Below, piece by piece: positions 1 to 6,070 of a stretch of 7,460 nucleotides of DNA; within the stretch, counting starts at the first letter, position 1; the number at the start of each line of letters is the position of its first letter. Both the position numbers and the translations under genes were made by a program. Source of the stretch: Chryseobacterium gleum (GTDB taxonomy: Bacteria > Bacteroidota > Bacteroidia > Flavobacteriales_D > Sanyastnellaceae); the NCBI GenBank assembly GCA_945897395.1, contig CAMDFE010000067.1:1-7460 (forward strand), given 5' to 3'. The notes beneath the pieces are model-generated. The model ran no database searches. It saw only the letters and a list, made by a program, of their open reading frames with translations, and had not been told where the DNA came from.

Positions 1-2373
1 AAATTCGACTACGGTTTGAATGCGGGTATCTCTACTCCTGCTTCACGTCCGAACATGTTGAACACGGACCAATATTTACGTATTCGTCAAGAGGCTTGGG
101 AAAACGACGGTGGAACTGGTTATGTCTGGTTACCGAATATGACTTCAGCTACAGATGATGCTGCAACGCGAAAAGCGGCTTATTTAAAAGCTGGGCAAAC
201 CGATACGGATTGGGTTGACCAAACAGTTGGTCGCGGAAATAAATATGGCACAAACTTCTCTGCACGTTATGGCGGTAAGAAGCATAGCGTATACTTCTCT
301 GTTGGTTATGATGACAATCAAAGTTTCTTATTGGGAAACAGTTACAAGCGTATCTCTGCTCGTGTGAATCCTGAATTCCGTTTAGGAGACAAATTGAGAT
401 TAAACTTATCGCTTTCAGGAACTCGCGGTTTAAACAAACGTGTTGATGCTGCGTGGTCTGGTGGATTAGGTGACGCCATGTCAAATGCGCTTCCATACTA
501 TCCTGTTTATCACACAGACACGACATTCAACGCAGCGGGTGACGTGGTTAACAAGCCAGGAGATTATTTCTATTGGAGAGATGAATTCGGAAACGTAAAG
601 AATCCGGTTGCCTACAGAGAGCAATTGCGTTGGACAACTGTTGAAGATCGTGTGATCAATACCGGTCGTTTAATTTATATGCCGAAGAAGAACTTATTCA
701 TCATTGCTACAGGCGGTATGGATTGGATGCATATTGGCGAGAATAGACTTACACCGTCGACATTCGATTTATCTAACGGACAAGGCAGTTACAGCAACGA
801 TCAGCGTTTGGTTCGTAACTACAGTTATAACATTACAGCTGAATACAGCAAAGAACTTATTCCAGATTTGAATGCCTCATTGCTTATTGGACATGAATTG
901 CAGCATTCGAAAACAAATTACATTAACGATTATATCCCGAATTTGGATGGAACAGTCGCTGAATTTTCAGACGTTCAGAACAATCCAGATACTAGAGTTC
1001 GCACCGTTGGAAATCCTAATCAGTTTAGCTTCTTAGGTTTCTTCGCGAAGTATAACATGAACTACAAATCGAAGTACTTCTTCGAAGCAAGTGTTCGTCG
1101 CGATGGAAGTTCTCGCTTTGGAGTGAATAACAAATTCGGAAATTTCCCTTCAGTCTCTTTGGGTTGGATTATTTCTGAAGAAGGATTTTTGAAAAACAAC
1201 AAGACCATTAACTACATGAAGCTACGCGCGAGTTATGGTCTAACTGGAAACTCAGATATTCCGGCAAACGCACAATACGCTTTGTATAGCGCAGCAAACA
1301 ACGGAACATACTACAATCAAAACCCAATTCTTTATCCTACCCAAGCAGGAAATGCGAATTTGAAATGGGAAACCACAAACAATTTCTCTGTTGCTTTAGA
1401 GACAGGCTTTTGGCAAGATCGTTTAACTGTTATTTTGGAAGGATATAGAAAATACAGTCGCGATGTATTGATGAATGTTAGTCTTCCTGCAAGTACTGGA
1501 TTCACGAACTTCTGGGACAACGTTGCAGAGGTTATGAATCAAGGAATTGAATTAACCACAGTGGTGAATTGGACGAAGAACTCGAAATTTACTGCTCGCA
1601 CAAGCGCAAACTTCTCATACAACTACAACGAGCTTGTTAGCATTGGCGACTACACTCCTGATGCTGTATCTGGTGGAACAAACGATTCTCGTGTTTTGGT
1701 TGGAAAGCCCATCGGCTCATTCTATTTGGTCTCATTCAGTCATATAGACACCCAATCTGGATTGCCCGTTTACATTACGCCTGACGGAAATTACACCACA
1801 GATTACGACAATAGCATTCGTAACTATGTTGGAAATGGATTGCCTAAAATGATGGGTGGATTAACCCAAACATTCGGTTGGAAGAACTTCAGTTTATCTG
1901 CATTGTTCACCTACAGTTTAGGTGCCCGTATTTTCGACTCAAGTGCGAAGCGTCAATTGGGTGTTGTTTCCAGTTGGAACATGCGTGAAGAGATCTTAGA
2001 TCGTTGGACTGCACCTGGTGATGAGTCGACCTTCGGAAGATTAACATTGGATGAAACGACTTATGGATTGCCAGATGGTTTTCCATGGTGGAATACTTCC
2101 TTGTTCATGTACAAAGCAAACTACATGCGTTTGAGAAACCTTTCATTGGATTACACCTTCCCGAATGAAGTGACGAAGAGAATGAAAATGACTGGATTGA
2201 ACATTGGCGTAAGCGTTACCAACTTGTTTACCATTACGAACTTCCCAGGATTGGATCCTGAAGTGGTTCGTGACTTTGAAAACGCGCAAGACAGAAACTT
2301 AAGTCCTAACGTGACTTACTTAACGCCAATGCAAGAGCGTAGTTTCAACATTCGCTTAAACGCTAACTTCTAA
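1..2373 (+). CDS. SusC/RagA-family TonB-linked outer-membrane transporter, 5'-truncated (barrel and C-terminus)
   Basis: Role (family knowledge): an outer-membrane beta-barrel that works with a SusD lid to import a bound glycan or similar large ligand using TonB/ExbBD energy. The frame is open from base 1 through 790 codons to TAA at 2371-2373, so the true start lies upstream. Family length is about 1000 residues; the signal peptide, N-terminal carboxypeptidase-like domain, TonB box and plug are missing because of the window edge. Sequence support: the opening segment with LNTDQYLRIRQEA is typical of the region just after the plug. The SusC barrel signature EASVRRDGSSRFG is at about 1084-1122, GNFPSVSLGWIISEE at 1138-1182 and MKLRASYGLTGNSDI at 1216-1260. 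Near the end come FPGLDPEV and the last strand RSFNIRLNANF, which finishes on the terminal Phe expected of outer-membrane barrels. The visible part has no cysteine. The SusD gene starts 11 nt downstream. The internal TTG at 16 is not a real start. Substrate unknown. Confidence 0.95.
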   Translation, partial: KFDYGLNAGISTPASRPNMLNTDQYLRIRQEAWENDGGTGYVWLPNMTSATDDAATRKAAYLKAGQTDTDWVDQTVGRGNKYGTNFSARYGGKKHSVYFSVGYDDNQSFLLGNSYKRISARVNPEFRLGDKLRLNLSLSGTRGLNKRVDAAWSGGLGDAMSNALPYYPVYHTDTTFNAAGDVVNKPGDYFYWRDEFGNVKNPVAYREQLRWTTVEDRVINTGRLIYMPKKNLFIIATGGMDWMHIGENRLTPSTFDLSNGQGSYSNDQRLVRNYSYNITAEYSKELIPDLNASLLIGHELQHSKTNYINDYIPNLDGTVAEFSDVQNNPDTRVRTVGNPNQFSFLGFFAKYNMNYKSKYFFEASVRRDGSSRFGVNNKFGNFPSVSLGWIISEEGFLKNNKTINYMKLRASYGLTGNSDIPANAQYALYSAANNGTYYNQNPILYPTQAGNANLKWETTNNFSVALETGFWQDRLTVILEGYRKYSRDVLMNVSLPASTGFTNFWDNVAEVMNQGIELTTVVNWTKNSKFTARTSANFSYNYNELVSIGDYTPDAVSGGTNDSRVLVGKPIGSFYLVSFSHIDTQSGLPVYITPDGNYTTDYDNSIRNYVGNGLPKMMGGLTQTFGWKNFSLSALFTYSLGARIFDSSAKRQLGVVSSWNMREEILDRWTAPGDESTFGRLTLDETTYGLPDGFPWWNTSLFMYKANYMRLRNLSLDYTFPNEVTKRMKMTGLNIGVSVTNLFTITNFPGLDPEVVRDFENAQDRNLSPNVTYLTPMQERSFNIRLNANF

Positions 2374-2384
2374 TTCGAACGAAC

Positions 2385-3779
2385 ATGAAAAAGATATCAT
2401 ACTTCATTTTAGCTATTGGATTAGCTCTAGGAATTGCCTCTTGTGAGAAAATGTTAGAGTATCCTCCAGAGGGAGCCATTCTAGCAGAAGATGCATTGAA
2501 GACACCAGACGATGCTCAACGTTTATTGAACAGTTGTTACGATGTTATTGGAAATTTGTTTGATGGAAAGTATCAAAACATTTGCGAGCTAATGTCAGAC
2601 AACATGGCTGAACCAAACGGTTTAGATTTTAACGCTGTTTACAATCGCGAAACGAACTTCTTCACTCCTACTACCAATGGTACCTACGGCGATTTCTATT
2701 ATGCCATTTACCGTTGCAATTCATTGATGAAAAACTTCGATCTAATTGAAGGTTTATCAGAAAACGAGCGCATACGCATGGAAGCTGAAGCAAAATTCAT
2801 TCGTGCATTTTGCCACTTCAATGTTGTGAAGGTTTGGGCACAGCCTTATGGTTCTTCCCCATCCAATTCTCACTTGGGAATTATTTTAAGAAGAGAAGCT
2901 AGTAATGAACCATTGGAGAGAAGCACTGTAGAAGAATCTTACGCATTTATTATTGAGGACTTAATGTATGCCTACAATTATCTTCCCGACGACAATGGCA
3001 ATTACGCAACGAAAGATGCCGCCGCCGGTTTACTTGGAATGGTTTACTTTCAAATGAATAATTATTCTAAAGCAGTCGAATATGTAAATTACGCCATTGG
3101 TGCACCTGGCTTTCCTCCTTTGTATCAAATGAGTGACACTCTTGATCGTTTTCCTGAGAATCCTGGTGAAAACCCTGAAATTATTTTCGGAGTTGTAAGT
3201 TCTAATCCTGGTGCAAATAATATTGATCAACGCACCGATAACTTCATTGGAAACTACAATGCAGGAGGTGTTCTTCCTCCAAACTTGATGTTCTCAAATG
3301 AATTGTATCAGTTCACAAATTTGAACAGTGCTGATGACCGCTTGGGTTGGATGCAATCAAGCGGTGGAAAATACAAGAACCGTCGTTTTGAAGACAAATT
3401 ATTCTTCAATATTCCAATTATTTATTTAACTGAATTGAGATTAATTCGCGCTGAATGTTTAGCTGAAATGGGCGAAAACTTAACTGCTGCCATAGAAGAC
3501 ATCAACGCTATTCGTGGTCGTGCTTTTGGAGCTGGATTGAACGATTTATCTGCAAGTTCAACGGCTTCACAAGTTATTGAAGCTGCTCGAAGAGAGTATC
3601 GCATTGAGACCATGGGTGAAGGAAAGTGGATTAACCAATTGAAAAGAATAGGTGCGAAGGGTGAGAATATTGTTGTTCGAAATGCCCCATGGAACTGTCC
3701 GGGTATGGCACTTCAATTCCCGAACAGCGAATTCACCTCGGCATTATTTGTGGGGAATCCGGAAGGAGGTTGTAACTAA
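2385..3779 (+). CDS. SusD/RagB-family substrate-binding outer-membrane lipoprotein
   Basis: Role (family knowledge): a surface lipoprotein that caps the SusC barrel and binds ligand for import. The 464-residue protein begins MKKISYFILAIGLALGIASC, a lipoprotein signal with lipobox I-A-S-C; Cys20 would be acylated after signal peptidase II cleavage. SusD features in order: YAIYRCNSLM (about 106-115); the conserved AEAKFIRAF helix leading to VVKVW (134-151); a TPR-like segment around 205-240; LRLIRAECLAEMG with AIEDINAIRGRA (351-380); and a family-typical AARREYRIETMGEGKW before QLKRIG (400-422). The end, ALQFPNSEF followed by GNPEGGC, matches the usual SusD C-terminus (LPIPQ-E...QNPGY). The protein is slightly shorter than the common 500-550 residues. 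Besides Cys20 it has several cysteines, including Cys438 and Cys463 flanking the C-terminal loop, possibly a disulfide. It is almost certainly co-transcribed with the SusC gene. No Shine-Dalgarno is visible, as is usual in this phylum. Ligand unknown. Confidence 0.95.
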   Translation: MKKISYFILAIGLALGIASCEKMLEYPPEGAILAEDALKTPDDAQRLLNSCYDVIGNLFDGKYQNICELMSDNMAEPNGLDFNAVYNRETNFFTPTTNGTYGDFYYAIYRCNSLMKNFDLIEGLSENERIRMEAEAKFIRAFCHFNVVKVWAQPYGSSPSNSHLGIILRREASNEPLERSTVEESYAFIIEDLMYAYNYLPDDNGNYATKDAAAGLLGMVYFQMNNYSKAVEYVNYAIGAPGFPPLYQMSDTLDRFPENPGENPEIIFGVVSSNPGANNIDQRTDNFIGNYNAGGVLPPNLMFSNELYQFTNLNSADDRLGWMQSSGGKYKNRRFEDKLFFNIPIIYLTELRLIRAECLAEMGENLTAAIEDINAIRGRAFGAGLNDLSASSTASQVIEAARREYRIETMGEGKWINQLKRIGAKGENIVVRNAPWNCPGMALQFPNSEFTSALFVGNPEGGCN

Positions 3780-3853
3780 AGGGGCGAAAAATTTTTAGCC
3801 CGTATTGAATAGAAATAAATATTAAAGAGAATTTAAAATTAAATTTATATCAA
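3780..3853 (+). other. AT-rich spacer between SusD gene and lipoprotein gene
   Basis: This 74 nt gap is the largest inside the putative operon. It begins with a weak imperfect hairpin, GGGC at 3782-3785 against GCCC at 3798-3801, enclosing an A5T5 core with one G-A mismatch. No T-run follows, so it is not a convincing terminator, but it could slow RNA decay or polymerase. The rest is strongly AT-rich. TAAATTTA at 3840-3847 matches the Bacteroidota -7 consensus TAnnTTTG at all but the last base, but no TTTG/TTG lies at the proper distance upstream and the box is only 6 nt from the ATG. An internal promoter is therefore unproven. Confidence 0.3.
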
Positions 3854-4339
3854 ATGAAATCAGTAAAACTATTTTTCATGATAGCCTTAACTGTTGGAAT
3901 GTTCGCTGGATGTAAGCCAGAGATCACCGGCGAATTAGGTGAGACTTCGGATAAGTTGCAAGGAATGGGTGGCACTTGGGAGCTGACCAATTTCATTCAG
4001 CAAGATCCAAACAATCCTGTTTTAGAAGAACGTGACTTAAGCGAGTTTTATATTGTCTCTGGGGTTGAACCCATGCGTATTACGCTCGATGTTCCAACGC
4101 AAACTTATACAGTAACAATTACTGAAGGAAAAAACTTCTTCGGTACAAATGGAACTTGGTCATTGGACGACAACCTTGCGCCGTCTTCAATAACACTTAT
4201 GAATTCAAACGATACGCTTGAACTATTCTTAGGAAATATGGTTCTTCCAACTAGCAATAATATGGGGATACAGTATCACAGAGAGTGTTCAGACGGATTC
4301 AAGAATGTGATTTACAAGTTTAACTTCCAACGCATCTAA
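3854..4339 (+). CDS. Small lipocalin-like lipoprotein of a SusCD locus (DUF5004-like)
   Basis: A 161-residue protein with a lipoprotein signal: MKSVK, a hydrophobic stretch, then lipobox F-A-G-C with Cys20 as the predicted acylated residue. The mature part starts KPEITGELGE and is rich in predicted beta strands. Two G-T-W motifs (40-42 and 100-102), a short helix-poor body and a last strand VIYKFNFQRI resemble the small lipocalin-like lipoproteins found beside SusCD pairs. DUF5004 is my best family guess, made from overall pattern only. The only cysteine besides Cys20 is Cys145 (HREC). It lies 74 nt after the SusD gene and 2 nt before the next gene, so it very likely belongs to the same transcript and may sit on the cell surface as an accessory ligand-binding part. 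That role is inferred from context; no catalytic motif is visible. The start at 3854 is the only one that keeps the signal peptide. Confidence 0.8.
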   Translation: MKSVKLFFMIALTVGMFAGCKPEITGELGETSDKLQGMGGTWELTNFIQQDPNNPVLEERDLSEFYIVSGVEPMRITLDVPTQTYTVTITEGKNFFGTNGTWSLDDNLAPSSITLMNSNDTLELFLGNMVLPTSNNMGIQYHRECSDGFKNVIYKFNFQRI

Positions 4340-4341
4340 TC

Positions 4342-5169
4342 ATGAAAAAGATATTATATACGTTAGCCTTATTGGCAGTAGCTGTTTCTGGATTCGCACA
4401 AGCAGCATTTGTATTTCCTTCACCTACCAATGCGAATGCAACAATGGATTTGTACATTGATGTGGCTCAAACAACAGGTGGTTTGAAGACGTTGTTGGGA
4501 AACCATCCTGAAGTTGCTGACTCTGTTTACATGTGGACATGGCAGCCTGCAGGTCCTTCATGCGGTAATGGCGAATGGGGTACTTCCAACAACTGTATGC
4601 TCTTAACACGCGTGAGCGGATTGTTGTATAAAATGACTATGGTTCCAACAACTTACTATGCTTGCACTCCACTTGCGTTGTATCAAAATGGAATTTCTTG
4701 TCTTGCTAAATTGAAAGATGGAAATGCCTTCGGATCGGAAGGTGTCGGTGAAGCGAAGACTGAAGATTTGCATGTTGACATTGTTCCTGCTCTTTGTGCT
4801 GATCGTATTTGTTTCTTCCCCGAAGCTGCGAAGCAAGATGACTATTTCAGCATTACTTATGACAACACACAAGAGGCAGATGCCAATCTTCAAAACTTGG
4901 GAGCAGACGAGGGTTATATTTTCCTTCGTGCATTCACTGGGAACTTCACATTCTTCGATGTCGCCCCTCTTGCTAGCGCAGCTTCTACAGCTTCTTTGAA
5001 GTTAACTGAAGTGGCTCCAGGGAAATTCAGAAAGACATTCATCCCTGAAGACTTCTTGCCTATTCCTGAGGGATCTACAATTACTAAAATTGGATTTGTT
5101 ATTGTGAAGCCCGGTTATACGCCGAACCCTCCACCCTACCAATATTACTATCCACTTAATTGTGAGTAA
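4342..5169 (+). CDS. Secreted protein with two diverged SusE/F-like beta domains
   Basis: A 275-residue protein with an ordinary (type I) signal peptide: MKK, a hydrophobic core, then FAQAA with likely cleavage around residues 20-22. No cysteine lies at the cleavage site, so it does not look like a lipoprotein. The mature part seems to be two related beta domains. The first (about 22-150) runs FVFPSPTNANATMDLYIDV, then GEWG (77-80), then LTRVSGLLYKMTMVP. The second (about 151-272) runs CFFPEAAKQDDYFSITYD, then LTEVAPGKFRKTFIP, EGSTITKIGFVIVKPGY. The pattern of a Pro-led first strand, an aromatic-rich middle, then L-T-x-V/L-Y/F-K/R-x-x-x-x-P and a late strand is like the tandem domains of SusE/SusF-type starch-binding proteins and DUF4961-type proteins. 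Seven cysteines (74, 85, 108, 120, 152, 157, 274) suggest disulfides. It starts 2 nt after the previous stop and is followed by the terminator. A glycan- or ligand-binding role is inferred; family membership was not tested. Confidence 0.75.
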   Translation: MKKILYTLALLAVAVSGFAQAAFVFPSPTNANATMDLYIDVAQTTGGLKTLLGNHPEVADSVYMWTWQPAGPSCGNGEWGTSNNCMLLTRVSGLLYKMTMVPTTYYACTPLALYQNGISCLAKLKDGNAFGSEGVGEAKTEDLHVDIVPALCADRICFFPEAAKQDDYFSITYDNTQEADANLQNLGADEGYIFLRAFTGNFTFFDVAPLASAASTASLKLTEVAPGKFRKTFIPEDFLPIPEGSTITKIGFVIVKPGYTPNPPPYQYYYPLNCE

Positions 5170-5187
5170 TCAAAATCTTAAATAATG

Positions 5188-5222
5188 AAAAAGAGGTGAA
5201 AGAGATTTCACCTCTTTTTTTT
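5188..5222 (+). terminator. Strong intrinsic terminator of the SusCD operon
   Basis: A perfect 14 bp stem pairs 5188-5201 (AAAAAGAGGTGAAA) with 5206-5219, closed by the tetraloop GAGA at 5202-5205, which fits the stable GNRA class. A run of eight T covers 5215-5222. The hairpin begins 18 nt after the stop codon at 5169, as expected for the end of the SusC-to-secreted-protein transcript. The A-run on the left arm gives a shorter T-run on the opposite strand, but no minus-strand gene needs it. The T-run ends only 15 nt before the next start codon. Confidence 0.93.
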
Positions 5223-5237
5223 GATTACATTCGAACT

Positions 5238-5984
5238 ATGAAAAATATTTTAAACGAGCGAGTATTTGCATCCCTTGCTATAGGAATTTGCGTAATTCTT
5301 TCTGCTTATGTTTTTATGAAAGGTTACGGCGACCGCAATGGACAAGAGAATGTCATTCATGTAACTGGAATGGGGAGTCGCAATTTCGATTCTGATTTAA
5401 TTGTTTGGCGTGGATCTTTTTCCAAAACAAGTAATGACCTTGCTGCTGCATCAGCAGCTTTGGAATCCGATCGCAACACCATTAAAAATTACTTAATGGG
5501 AAAGGGAATTCAGGAGAATGAAATTGTTTTCTCTGCAATGGAAATAAATAAGAACTACGACGATGTTCGAAATTCAGACGGTGACATTGTTGGATCTGTT
5601 CTAACGGGATATAGTCTTTCTCAAATGGTAGCTATTGAATCTTCAGAAGTTTCTAAAGTTGAACAAATCTCTCGTGAAGTAACAGAACTCATAGCCTCTG
5701 GTGTTGAATTTTATTCTGAAAGTCCAGAGTTCTATTATACCAAATTGGCTGAATTGAAAATCGAAATGGTTTCAGAAGCAACAGCAGATGCGCGTCTTCG
5801 CGCAGAGAAAATTGCTCAATCATCTGGTGGCGATCTTGGTAATTTGCAAAGCGCTGAAATGGGTATATTTCAAATCGTTGGACAGAACAGCGATGAAGAT
5901 TACTCTTGGGGTGGAGCGTTCAATACTTCTTCTAGAAGAAAGACGGCGTCGATTACCATGCAATTGAATTTTCAGATAGATTAA
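5238..5984 (+). CDS. SIMPL (DUF541) domain protein, membrane-anchored
   Basis: A 248-residue protein whose best start is ATG at 5238. An in-frame GTG at 5196 would add 14 residues but lies inside the terminator stem and is rejected. Residues 9-27 form one hydrophobic helix after a charged N-terminus (N-in anchor), so the rest should face the periplasm. The body shows the SIMPL/DUF541 pattern: VTGMGSRNF (42-50) leading to a strand with IVWRGSF, a helix of about 62-88, a repeat-like second half with TGYSLSQMVAI (123-133), the helix ATADARLRAEKIAQSSGGDLG (171-191), and a final strand KTASITMQLNF (235-245). Family function is poorly defined; members have been tied to envelope and stress roles, and the name comes from an IRAK-interacting eukaryotic member. 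No catalytic residues can be named. It follows the SusCD terminator closely and has no visible partner. It is probably not part of the transport operon. Confidence 0.88.
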   Translation: MKNILNERVFASLAIGICVILSAYVFMKGYGDRNGQENVIHVTGMGSRNFDSDLIVWRGSFSKTSNDLAAASAALESDRNTIKNYLMGKGIQENEIVFSAMEINKNYDDVRNSDGDIVGSVLTGYSLSQMVAIESSEVSKVEQISREVTELIASGVEFYSESPEFYYTKLAELKIEMVSEATADARLRAEKIAQSSGGDLGNLQSAEMGIFQIVGQNSDEDYSWGGAFNTSSRRKTASITMQLNFQID

Positions 5985-6070
5985 CATTGAAATGTTTATC
6001 TAATTCAGAAAAGTTTTTAAGAAATATATCTTTCGGCGTATTTTCGCCGCCTAACTAAACCCTCATTACA
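5985..6070 (+). other. Intergenic leader upstream of the glycosyltransferase
   Basis: This 86 nt gap carries TATCTTTC at 6027-6034, which matches the Bacteroidota -7 box TAnnTTTG except at the last base. No TTTG/TTG was found at the usual distance upstream (the nearest TTG, at 5987-5989, is too far), so a promoter is only a weak suggestion. A GC-rich hairpin follows directly (listed separately). No ATG in this gap can open the downstream frame: the one at 5992 reads only three codons to a stop. Confidence 0.35.
6034..6049 (+). promoter_or_regulatory. GC-rich hairpin in the glycosyltransferase leader
   Basis: CGGCG at 6034-6038 pairs perfectly with CGCCG at 6045-6049 around the six-base loop TATTTT. 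It is a conspicuous GC island in an AT-rich gap. No T-run follows on either strand, so it is not a standard intrinsic terminator. It ends 21 nt before the proposed TTG start at 6071, so it could be a leader structure, a transcript end needing another factor, or a protein-binding palindrome. Function is unproven. Confidence 0.35.

Noticed and set aside
149..526. Minus-strand open frame of about 125 codons inside the SusC gene
   Set aside because: It lies wholly antisense to an unmistakable SusC coding region and its translation shows no recognisable domain; likely a chance shadow.
3781..3802. Possible terminator after the SusD gene
   Set aside because: The hairpin has only four GC pairs, a mismatch and a weak AT core, and no T-run follows; not enough to end the operon here.
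4342..4354. ATGAAAAAGATAT shared with the start of the SusD gene at 2385
   Set aside because: Explained by the common MKKI signal-peptide opening in an AT-rich genome; the similarity stops after the start region.
4718..4999. Plus-strand open frame in a different register inside the secreted-protein gene
   Set aside because: Fully overlapped by the 4342-5169 gene, which has a signal peptide and a coherent domain pattern; the alternative frame shows neither.
5229..5237. ATTCGAAC just upstream of the SIMPL start, also seen just upstream of the SusD start (around 2373-2380)
   Set aside because: Only eight bases, two copies and no extended match; could be chance, not enough for a regulatory site.
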